Shown: in pieces, positions 46,490 to 57,630 of the stretch
Numbering within the stretch: the first letter of the stretch is position 1
How the letters are laid out: each line of letters begins with the position of its first letter
NCBI RefSeq assembly: GCF_001949145.1
Contig: NW_019091486.1
Location: 2,055,922-2,119,921 of the forward strand
Length of the DNA stretch: 64,000 nucleotides
Reading direction: 5' to 3'
Source of the DNA: Acanthaster planci
Lineage: Eukaryota > Echinodermata > Asteroidea > Valvatida > Acanthasteridae
Notes under the pieces: generated by a model
Databases searched by the model: none
What the model saw: only the letters and a program-made list of their open reading frames with translations
What the model was told of the DNA's origin: nothing
Translations under genes and position numbers: made by a program

Positions 46490-46640
46490 TCAATTGGAGG
46501 ATTTTGGAGGATTGAGGCCGTGAGCAACTCTTAATTTGTACCGGTACAGTACAAAATATCGGAGGATTGTGGAGGATTGAGGCTGAATGCAATATTTTAA
46601 TGTCGGAAATCTGAGGATTTTGGAGGATTGAGGATGGTCC
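46490..46640. repeat. Further TTTTGGAGGATTGAGG words
   Basis: AATTGGAGGATTTTGGAGGA at about 46492, GGAGGATTGTGGAGGATTG at about 46560 and GAGGATTTTGGAGGATTGAG at about 46612, separated by unrelated sequence. This is the same word as the 42-bp array and the 17.7-kb element. Confidence 0.65.
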
Positions 46641-49600
46641 CCAGTAAAAAGGCCTAGGAGAGGGCCAGCAGTGTGAATGAGACAAGGTGCTGTGAACAGC
46701 AGTACTGGTTTGTGACTCTGTATGAGTGAGTCGGTCGTGTGACAATTTCCTATACATGTGTGAATCGTGTCTCAAAATTGGTGGTGTAAGAATGTACGCA
46801 TATTTGCTGGGTAAACATTGGTCAGGTTATGGACCATAGCAAAAAGCAATTTGCCACGGAGGTACTCAGAGTTCACCGTACCTGTCTGCTGGCTGTTGCT
46901 TGCAGCTGTACTCATGTGGGCGTGATCGTTGGAAAGTTTTCCCAGGGTAGGGCAGGCCCAAACTGATGAGTTTATGCCCATTTCTTTCCTTTTTCTCTCG
47001 GTTTTTCTTCTCTTTTTTTTCTTTTTGTTTTCATTTTTAGGGGAGTCGGAGTGCCTCTCTCTTGCCCCTCCCTTCCCCAACCTATCCCTGACAACACCTC
47101 TGGCTGTGCTCATACTGCTCAATATTTCATTAAATCCTGAATGTAGTCGGTAATGATACTGTTGCTCCGCGGGACTGGTGAAATTAAATTTAACATCTTT
47201 GCTTTCAAAAAAGAAATTGTAAAATCACAGCTGGTGCATTAAGTGCCACGCGCTGCTCCCCACTGCTTAGTACTCGCCCTGACAAAAGCCAGCTTCAGTA
47301 CACGTACCGGTGAATGTGTACATTTATTGAATTGGCACAAGCTCTTTTCAAACAGTTTTTCAACGGTCTCGACACCAGTGTGTGTGTGTGTGTGATACAA
47401 TTCATGAGAATGTTTCATTGCACGTGGGGGACCTCTGATGGATGGTATCTGGTTCGTTTTTTTTTTTTATTTGAAAGCAGCAGCTGCTTTAGAAGCCCTA
47501 AAATTTCCTTTGAACAGCACTTGTGGAAGGTCTTTGTGATGTACATGCGAATGTTCAGTGCATGCGTCACTGAAATTTGATAAGGAAAGGAAGATGTTTG
47601 CATCAGTGGCAAATGCTGCGGTAGAAAAGCTGGAGTCATATTAAAAAAAATTAAGCAAATTTCTGACTTCAGGGAATTTGTGAAGTTTTTGTATCAAGGA
47701 TAGTAATCAAACAGATTACTTCTATAGATTTTCACCGGAGTTTGTTTAGCTCCCATTATGGGGCCTTCATCCTTGAGCATCAAGACAGAAATGAAAAAAG
47801 TCCTTGTTCGACTTTTGCTGTTTGTACAGAATTATCTCGTCAATTTTGTCAGTCTGTCAGTCCAGCATGTCAACCCAGCATGTCAACCATCACTGACGTT
47901 TGTACAGGAGTTGATGGTTACCCATACAGGGTGATTCACATCAGTGTAAATTTTAAATTCATATGTACATGTGTGCATACCGGTGTGTCATCACAACATT
48001 GTACATACTTGTCCTCAGGAAATTGCAACGCACACATGTAGCGGTACAAATAGATTTGTTACTCAATGTTCAGGTCATGCCCTGTGATATTTCAAATTTT
48101 GAAGTCTTCCTTTCTGTATAATTCAATTCTGCATTTTAAAAAGTCTGTTAAATGCTACCGGGCTTATAATTTCCTTTGGGTCCATATTTTCCAATTGATC
48201 TGAAATTGCTCAGCTCTGATGTACACAATGCACACGTATTGTAATTGCTCAGAGCAGCTTTGGCGGGAGGCACATTATCAAAGGGAAACAGGGAGCACCA
48301 CCTGCGCTCTGTATTGATAATTGGGAGGAAGCATTTGTTGTGGAAGCTGATCGCTTTCCTGCATGCACTGGTACAGACAGAGTGGGAAGTACAGTTAGTG
48401 TGAAGATATAAATGATGTTGCTAACATTGATCCATTGGTCAGCTCAGATCTGGGCAATGTCAGGATCAGTGAACACTCTTGTGTCAGACTTCCTCGTGAA
48501 GCAACCTTTTCATTTTTCTTCATCGCCTTAATTTCAGGCTCACTTGATGACTGATCATGATACAGTAACTCTCTGGACAAGTTTGACTTGACATGCATGT
48601 GCTATAGAGATATCGGTGCTTATGAAAAAAACAAGAATGTATAAATTTAAAATGCATTTAAAAGCGATTGAATTACAATCTGTTTCATTCATAAGCGCCT
48701 TAGAACTTAAAAGGTATTTTATTGCACTTTTGGTTACTCTGCTTTACCTTGATGCAAGGTGCATTGTAACTTGAGTTGATTTATGCAGCACTCCAAAGAT
48801 AAGGAAGAGGGAAAGAACTTGTACAGAAAGGAAGAATTCCGTACATGTTCATGTACATCGTTAGGTTTTCTCTGCAGCAGCATATCAGAAAGTGATGGCA
48901 TGTCCTAAAAAAGATTTTTCAAGGAAGATTCTGAAGCAGTTACATGTACTTCAAAAAACAATGAAAATTTGTCCGACCAGTCTCATTGGGTGTGTATCAA
49001 GTCATGAATTTTGCAGCTGGCCTCACCGTTCCAACCTGTTGCCACCTTGCGCCCATTGTAAAATGTTAATGAAGTTGAGCTAACGAAAGAGCCGACAATT
49101 AAGTACCGTCCATATAGCCATGCTGCAAACAGTGCATTCAGAAGGCCCCTCTTTTGGTTGATCAAACTGTGAAGGCCATTTCTGTGGCTAATTGGTAGAC
49201 TTTAGGGAGACACCCAACATCAATATTTGGCAAGGCCAAGGAAAATCTTCCATCCAGGTCACCCGATCTCTTCTCGTTCATGGCAGGGACTGTTCACTAA
49301 ATTTCTGTGTGACTTGTTTCCCTTCAATGCTTAATTATAGTAGTTTGAATTGAGCCTCACTGGGGATACTTTTGCAGTCATTGCACTTCGTAGGTTATTT
49401 GTAGCATTTCGGCGTGCAAGGTACTGGCATTGACCAAAGTTTTAGCTACTCAAGTAAATACACTTTGTCAACGAAATTCTTTTTCAGCATTTTTTTTTTT
49501 GCAAAGATTTACATGAATATAGTCCCATTCCTAAAGTTACACATGGTGTACTTTGTATTTTGGAGAAAGGCAAGTAACAGCTGGTACTCTCACATGTATG

Positions 49601-51072
49601 TAAGCATACATGTAGAAATAGAATCAAGGAGATTTATGCCCCCCGCAAGGGTACAGTTCCATAAGAGCATGAAAGGATGGCAGTCGATTTGAGATTCTTG
49701 CAATGGAATGTTGTATACACTGTACTTTCAGGAGATCATTTGTCACATAATGTGTAAGCTTTATTACTGTTGGGTAAGCTTCAACTTAGAAATTTGACCA
49801 AAATACTTCTCGAGCTCAGCAATTTTGATGCGGATTGCGAGCTTTATAATGTGGTCAAACCTGGTGGCTGCACCCTTCAGTCGATGTGCTTGCTTCATTG
49901 AGCCCAGCTTTCTCATCCCTGCCTTCAGGTTGTTTGGTCAGGTTCTTTTCAGGTTGTATACAGCTTAATGGCTTTGTTAATGGAGGCCGTTCAGTAATGT
50001 GACACCATGTTGATGCCCTCAGAAGTGACTGGGAGGAAACTGATAGTGTACCCTGGTGTACCTGCGTTGCACATAATTATGAAAATGCTGTTTTGTGATG
50101 CATGTACACCACAGAGCTGCCTTTTTCTGTAATTTTCTGGGGGGTTTTTTGGGTTTTTTTTAACACTTTGGGCAGGAAAGGAAACACAATAGCACCGAGA
50201 ATTCATCCTCTGCTCTCTTTTTTATTTCAAACTACAAAATACATTACATACATGTATGTACCTCTCTGATCACTCCCACCCACCCTTTTTGAGAGTGATC
50301 ATTCGTTGTAGCAGGTCAACGGTACCAGTAGGTATTCTTAACCACTTGACCGAGGCGAGCTGCCATCACGCAGCCTACACGTTTTACATAGGTGTAATTC
50401 CAAAACTGTTCCTTTTGAAGAGTTAGAATATTCAGAAGTGTGAACATGTATTTTAACCATTGAAATATGAAAATTCCCTTGGTAGCCTACCCACATGTCA
50501 GACCACCACGTGTTGTTTAGAGGGTGTTTCGGTAGCAGGGTTTTGCTTTTCAAAATGAACCCTCAACTTCTAAACCAAACGATCGTAAAGATAAGTGTAA
50601 TTTATGTAAAGCACAGACCGAAAATGCAGGTACTGGTGTTGCAGCATTACAGAGAGCACAAGGCATTTTCCTATTGATTACTTTTAAAATTCAATATTTA
50701 AAATAGGAAAATTTTTCACTGTGCTGCTGACTTTCTCAGTTTACACTGAACTATTCAATGTTGGCTCTGCATGAATATGAAATTGGCATTTTTATAATAG
50801 TCATGGAGCTAGAGAAAATGGACAGTACAGTGGTTTTAGTCCTATCCCAAATTAGAATTTTCATTTGCTCATTGCCTTTTGTTTTCCAGAAGCTTGTATA
50901 TGGTATGTGTATCAAGATTGGCCCCAAAATGAGATAAAATGTGGCAATCTGATCATGTTTTTTCAGGTTGACCATTTGCTTGGAACTGCCTAATGCATAC
51001 ATACGCATGTGTGTGTACATACACATGGATACACAGGGATCAATTGATTTTTTAATTGTTTTCCATTTTCAG

Positions 51073-51358
51073 CGTTGCAAGCTGGGCGTTACACCATCCA
51101 CCCAAAGCCCTCTTCTGCCGCATCACAGACTATTGCTTTGTCCAACTCAGAATGACGTGGTCCAGCTGCAGGGGCATGATTCAACTTTGCAGTAAATCAT
51201 AAGATCTGGATGCAATCAGTGAACGCTGTGGAGGCGACTTTGTTGAGCAGGGAGCCGGATAATGACCACAACCATGACAATTAACAGGAGAGACCCTTTC
51301 ATGGAATGCCTACTGTTCATCTTATTGTTGTGGGGGATAACACAACAGCAGTGTGAAG
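51073..51358 (+). CDS. Second gene: exon with 5' UTR and signal-peptide start (CDS from 51262)
   Basis: The acceptor TTTTCCATTTTCAG precedes a 286-nt exon and a GTATGG donor follows at 51359. The coding frame begins at ATG 51262 (in-frame ATGs also at 51274 and 51301) and encodes MTTTMTINRRDPFM, then ECLLFILLLWGITQQQCE, ending in phase 1. ECLLFILLLWGI is a typical hydrophobic signal-peptide core and QQQCE resembles a mature secreted start. The product is therefore probably secreted or a type I membrane protein, but I do not recognise it. The Met at 51301 has G at +4 and would give the shortest, most canonical signal peptide. Two short upstream frames (51152-51202, 51210-51284) precede or overlap the first ATG. 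Confidence 0.55.
51152..51202 (+). other. Upstream short open frame (uORF 1)
   Basis: ATG at 51152 encodes MTWSSCRGMIQLCSKS and stops at TAA 51200-51202, before the main start at 51262. It lies within the proposed 5' UTR part of the exon. Confidence 0.35.
51210..51284 (+). other. Upstream short open frame overlapping the first start (uORF 2)
   Basis: ATG at 51210 opens MQSVNAVEATLLSREPDN and stops at 51282-51284, overlapping the ATGs at 51262 and 51274 in another frame. It ends before the ATG at 51301, so it would favour that later start if used. Confidence 0.35.
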
Positions 51359-52178
51359 GTATGGATATATGAAACTTTTTTTTTTAAGAATATTTAATTT
51401 TAGTTGTAAGTGATTTGTAAAATTCACTTAGCAAAGAAGCATTCTTCATTATCTAAAGTCATTGATCCCTGCTTAAAAAATTCCAATTCGAAATAAGAAA
51501 ATTTAGATCACTCCAACACAAATTTCTTGGACATAAATTCAAGTTCTATGTTATTTCCTGTGGTCTCTGTGTTTTTATCCTCGCGCACATAAAGCAGACT
51601 CCGTTCTGTTCTCTGACCTCAATTTACCACTTTCTATAATTACTGGTAGCCTGTCCTCCCTGTACATGTACATGTAGGTCGACAATATTAATACATGCAT
51701 GGCTTTTGACCATAATGAACTTTCCATGAGGCTATATAGTCCCCATGCTTGGCGGTGCGGTGGACCATAAACCCAAACTATATGTAGCCAGACACCGCGG
51801 TTCAACTATGGTTTTACTGACAGAGGATGTAATTGCCTTCAAGAGTATGTACACTGATGTAGGCCTACCGTTGCTGATCCAGTCTACTTTGACCTGCATT
51901 TTATAGCCTTCTGTTTTCTGGCTGTTTGCTTTTTGGGGAGTTTTGTTTTGGCTGTTTTCTTCTTTTTTGTAACATTTGGACAAATTTTGAATCGTACAGG
52001 AACATGTATGTGTAAAAAATAGACCCACTATTTGCCTGATGCCTATTCATTCCTATAAGTCCAGGGGGACTTATGTGTTTGTTATTTTTGAGACAGTCAT
52101 ATTAAACCAAAAGGGAATCCTTGAATATTTGGAAAAAGGCTTCCAAAACCTCATGTCGCTACAGTTTGTAACCTCTAC

Positions 52179-52272
52179 CATTGCACCCTATTCTCGCAAA
52201 TGAAAATTTTTATTTTGGTGGGGGGGCATTGCACCCTACTCTTGCAAATGAAAATTTTTATTTTGGGGGGGC
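52179..52272. repeat. 48-bp tandem duplication
   Basis: CATTGCACCCTATTCTCGCA, then AATGAAAATTTTTATTTTGG and a G-run, is repeated immediately with minor changes (ACTCTTGC for ATTCTCGC). Confidence 0.85.
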
Positions 52273-54366
52273 ATAAACAGTGAATGTACAGCTTTGGAAA
52301 GCAAGTACATGTATCAATGTTCTGTTGATAATTACCTGTGCTCCCATACAGTGGTTCTGATGAAAAATGTAAGGGCCAGAGCTAGCATACATAATTGTCC
52401 ACTCATCTCTGACGCAGTCATTTAGGTGCTGGATGACAAACACAGCTGCACTTTTTATTAATTTTGTGGTAACTGAGGTAGCTTACATGTGTTGGTGCTA
52501 TGTATAGATTTCCTTGCGTAATTACCCCATAGTTGAGATGCTGTCGATTAGCCCGGTATTGATCATGATCAAGCAACTACATGTAGATGTACATGGTCCC
52601 CAAAGGAATATTCCGGCCAGATATCATCAGTGCACTCTGTAATATTCTAATAAGGTTTGGAATAGTCTGGTGTCGTTAACCAGTAAATGGACCATCTGTT
52701 TTAATTTATCACAGATGAGAGGAGATGCACACTATACTTAGGAGGACAACCTTAAGATGATGTGACCTCAAGATTATGTGGCAAAAGCGTGCCATGGTGG
52801 CATTTTGCTCTTGCTGATATTTCAAACCAAACAGGAAGAAACTAGCTTATATAATTTTGGACAGAAGTCCCCAGTTTTGTAACAAAGGGTTACATCATGT
52901 GTGCATGTACCATACTGGTAGGTGTTGCCATCAGAACAAACAGCACTGGCAGCAATCATGAACTCACAAGACAATTTTGTTGTCAGTTTGTTATGGCCTT
53001 GGCTCGGTCACTTCCTCCTTGATGCCTGCTCTGTCTAGTGAAGGACTGTTGCAATTTGATTGCCCTGTGGGGCCGTGTCAGTATTTATTAAAAAAGGGCT
53101 AATTCACAGGATTGCTACTGCAACTCGCAAGCTGCATGAGTGCTGTAGAGTAAGGCATACGTGTACGATACGTGAAGCATCATAAAATCGGCCAAATGAT
53201 GATAAAAACCTAATACTAAATTGATGCATAAACTCAAAATGTGTAGACTGGCGTTTCAGACTGTCCCAAGCATTATTTGGTTCTCAGTGGCTGGGTTGGG
53301 GTTCAAATCGAGTCAGATTGACAATTCTCCAGCTCATTTTGATGTGGTTGATGGTATCACGCTACATGTACATGTATCTACAGCAAACACCAGGTTCATG
53401 GAGAAGTTGGAGATTTGTACAGTACCTGCTTTTTCACTGCTTTCACACTGTTTGCTGTCATGTTGATCTCCTTTGTACGCAAAATATCAAATTCCACCAC
53501 CATTTGCAGTACATGTATATTACAGATGTGGTTTTTATTGCCATTCAAATGTCAAATTTTATCAGCTGTTTCCTGACTTTTTTTTCCCCTTCACCAGTAG
53601 TTGCCACCCTTGTACCGGTATATCACAGTCTTTCTCGGTGCACGAGTGTATATGTTCCTGGGTTTTTTTTAATTTTTAACCTTGATGGTATTTTTCATCC
53701 TTTGACTTCTCATCCCTCCCACCCATTTCCTGTCTTCCATCACAAACCATGTTCGTCAGTCTCTAAAGTAGGGTTGCGTAGGTGTACACTTTGGTTGAGA
53801 TGAATGGACACAAAGGAGCGATCAACAGCAAGCAATTAAGGCCTTTTTTTCTCTCTCGCTTTCTTTGGGCCTGGATATTTTGTGCAGGTCTCCTAATTTT
53901 TAGTTTGTAATTAGTTTGTAAATGAACACGTTCGTGTATTTTTTGTGTCTGTCTTCATTCCCAAATGCGACATTTATGGAGGTCATGTGTGTGTTTGGGG
54001 TTGAATTTGAAATATCCTAATAAATAAAATTTTGGAATCAATTTCTGTTTGTTTGTTTTCTTTTGCTGCATTTATTTCACAGGTTATACGCTTTCCAGCA
54101 CCTCAAAAATACAAAAATCTAATCAATTCTGCTGAAACAGACTTAGCTGAAAAACCACAATTTTTTGAAAAATGAAAAGAGTACACTGATGTACATGTAT
54201 ATCTTTGCATTTAATCAAGAGGTGGGTTGTTTTTTCTTCTTTTTTACGAATTTTTCAGCAGACACAACACAAGCTGTGATCTTAGTTGTTCTCAAGATCA
54301 CACTGAGGGAAAAATGCACATTGTAGTTGGTATGTTACATAAGCTACCAGTAACTGGGTCATACAG

Positions 54367-54617
54367 GGGTAATTCCAGAAATTGGGGGGGGGACATTTTG
54401 TTCGTGTCCCTGTCACATCTGACATGATTTTGTAAGTTCAGAACACATTTTCTGATTTCCAAGAGTGATGAATTGATGCAAATTGCCTGCCAAACAAAAA
54501 GTAACAGTTTGAAATTAATTCCCATAAAATTTCCACGTCAAATAACAAAGGTCCGATATACGCATGACTGGGACACAAAAATATCACACTTTTGGACCCC
54601 TAATTTCCGGAATTACC
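54367..54617. mobile_element. MITE-like element, family B, copy 2
   Basis: GGGTAATTCCAGAAATT at the left and AATTTCCGGAATTACC at the right, with an interior alignable to 13511-13752 (TTTTGTAAGTTCAGAACACA, CACTTTTGGACCCCTAATTT). It has no coding capacity and is slightly longer than copy 1. Confidence 0.8.
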
Positions 54618-57508
54618 GGTACCCATGGATGAAAAAATCATGATTTTGAGATTTTTCAATAGAAGAATGGTATGCTGTTTCTTTCAGTAACTTGCATTTA
54701 GTTAAGTACATGTACATGTATTATGGCAGATTAACTGGCAAAGTGTTTGTGGTATGCCCCCCTGTAGCACTAATGCTTATTGATTTGACTTCATCAAATA
54801 TATGCAGAGAGAGTCTTGGGCGGATGGTGCAATATGTCATTGTACATGTCACTTGATCAATAATCTCATGTTGTGATTTGGTCACTTGAGAATGAGATTT
54901 GTCATCGGTAGAACGAGGAAGATATTCCACAAGAAAGAAGTCCATAGACAGTCGTCAGCACCAGAAATGAGATGTGGAATAAATAGCCATATAACCCAAA
55001 CAGTGCCTACTGACATACTGTACATGTAGTTTGGATGCACAAAGTTATATTGCCTTTTGAAATTCCAACTGTCTCCTACCGGTATTTAACTAATTGCTCC
55101 ATTTCAGAAGCATTTATTCTTATTTACTTCAAGAAAATTGACAAGTAAAGGGATACTGCATGCGTGGAGATGTGGCTTGATGGGGTTTGTATCATGGAAT
55201 TTGGCATTTGAAGTCTACATGTATAATGTAATACCAGAAATATTCTGTATTATACCATGCAATACCTACCTAGATCCGTCATCTGATTGGTGGATCATTG
55301 ATCACATGTCATTGAGTTATTCGTTCATTCAATGATACCAGTTGAATAGAACTTTTCCCGACTGTATCCCATCCCAGTTTCATATCGTATCTCATTCCCC
55401 GTACTTCTTCAGGGAGAAACACTGTGGTGTAGGGAGTGAAACCATTCTAACGTAGCACGTTGCTACCAGTGGGTCGCACGTGCTTTGGATATGAACTTGT
55501 TTGGCAAAATGACGGACGTGGATTTGCAAGCGGGACCCATTTTTTTTCTCCTAACAGACTGAGGATTTGTACAGGTATTGTATAAAACATTCACCTCACG
55601 GAATCCACATTTCATCTAGTCACCTCACAAAAAATTCTCACACTTTGCGCTCAGAAACATTCATTATTTGTATATTATGAAATGTAAATCTCAAAGATTC
55701 AACTAATTTTCTCCTTACGTTTCGTAACTTTACAAACTGTAAGAGTTTTAATAAGGAAAAGGATGCCAATAATAACTATGATCAATATTAATCACGGTAC
55801 ATCACTTTGGAACATGCACTTCGGTTCTTGTTCGTATACATGTACATACATGTACCGGTACCGTATGTTGGGCCTAGCTGTGGTAAATTAAAATGAGAAG
55901 TAAGGCATAACAATTTATATTTCATGCATATATTATTGATTTTTGAGTAAATATTCTTATTGGCATTTACATGTAAGACTAGTTATCTTGATAAGAATTG
56001 ATTACATGTACAGTACATTGGAGACAGGAAGTGGGTCATGCATATTTCATGTATTCTATCCCAGTTTCTTGGGCATAAATGTAAGAATGATTTATACATG
56101 AATCTGTATGGTACTGATGCATGTATGCGGGTACGTTGTAATTGTTCAATGTTTAATGAAAACCGTGGAGGCTAAAAAAGTACTCGTAGACTTGAGAAAT
56201 GGACATTGTTGACTCTAAACCATGCAGTTGCACCACAACCACAGACATTAAATATCTTTTATGTCAGACTATTCTGGGACACATGCATAAATTAGCGTAT
56301 GGAATGATACGTTCTATTGGTTTCCATGGTGAGGCCAATATGGATATTGCATACTCTAGTTGTGTTGTACACGGGACAGTACTTTCAAGAACGTTTGCGT
56401 CATTACAAAGGGAAATTATATCAAAGGGGTTTTGTCCTGGACGGCATTAATTTTTTTTTTTAATCGTGTTTCTAATGACATGAGCTTTCTTGGAAATTAC
56501 CATTGACCGGGTTTGACAGTGAACCATTTCAGGTCAATCTACCTGCACATTGCATGCAGATTATCCTTGGGACAAGCTTTTAACGTCATTGTGTCAAGCC
56601 AGTTTCACTGGATCACTGCCTTTGATTAGTGAATTTTTTCATGTTTTTGTTAACTGATCAGTGTTTATTTCAACAGAGCCAAAAAGTGTCATGTACACGT
56701 ATGTTCAAGTCACCGGAGAAACCTGACTACAAATACAACTTTTCATTTTCTGGACTATTCCTACATGCCGGTACAGTAATGCAGTACATCAAGTCAAATT
56801 CGGGCGGCCTGTTTTTGACATGAATTTCGTGTTCTCGCACTCGAATGGCGGGAACATGACCCAAGAACACTGTTCTCAGAACAGGTTCACACACCACCTC
56901 CTCGTCAGGGTTTTACATGAACACGTGGAAAAACTCATGAGATTTGATTTTTGAAAAGCTGCAAAAACTATCGAGATGGCTTACAAAGCTGGAGACAATG
57001 GAAAGTTTTCCAAAATTAACAATAATTTTCCATGACAGAAGTGGTATTTAATGGAAAAGAAGTTAGCCCAATTATCCAAACATTAACTTTCGAAGAATTC
57101 GCAAGGACGCCTCCATGCTGCTTGCATGCTACAAATAACTAGTACCAATAACCCAATGTACATTCCCAGCGTTCGAGCGGCCGACCCATGAACAGCAAAT
57201 CGAGCTGTTCGTGAACATACGAGAACAAGCCGCTTGAACTCAGCCTTAGAGTTTTATCTGTATTGCACATATTCTAAACAGCCATAAATTTTACATGTTG
57301 TTATCAAACTGGTGACTACTGTTCAACCAACAAAATAATTGTCATATAGTCAGTCATCAACCTAATCCAAGCAGGTCTTCAATATGAAATACACTTTTCA
57401 CCTTGTCATGTCCAATTAAGTGTCATTTGTCTCCCGTTTTGAGGATAGCAATTTTTTCTTTTTTTTGTGTGAGGGATTCTCCTCATTCCTGGGATTCCTT
57501 GATCGCAG

Positions 57509-57630
57509 CATTCCAAATTGGCCATGTCCAAGCCCTCCGAGAGAATACAGTCCCAGCCTCGGCGGGATATCCGCATCTTCAATTTGATCTTCCAAGACTG
57601 TCCTCCATCTCCATGCCGACTACGATGCAA
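57509..57630 (+). CDS. Candidate exon of the second gene
   Basis: A GC-richer block after GATTCCTTGATCGCAG, ending at a GTACGT donor (57631). In the phase demanded by the 51358 exon it reads AFQIGHVQALRENTVPASAG, then YPHLQFDLPRLSSISMPTTM and Q, and ends in phase 0. Another plus frame is also open here, so the phase fit is weak evidence. No family is recognised. Confidence 0.3.

Larger units (their letters stand above)
42410..51072 (+). other. Putative first intron of the second gene (8.7 kb)
   Basis: Holds the 44165-44985 TGTCTGTCC motif region, the 42-bp minisatellite at 45367-45780, related words to 46640, (GT)n at 47380-47393 and many ACATGTA words. No supported exon was seen. The intron call rests on the donor at 42410 and the acceptor at 51071-51072 and is inferred. 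Confidence 0.45.
51359..57508 (+). other. Intronic or unexplained sequence downstream of the signal-peptide exon
   Basis: AT-rich. It contains a 48-bp tandem duplication (52179-52272), a family B MITE copy (54367-54617) and many ACATGTA words. No convincing exon was recognised. If the candidate exon at 57509 is real this is one intron. Confidence 0.4.
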
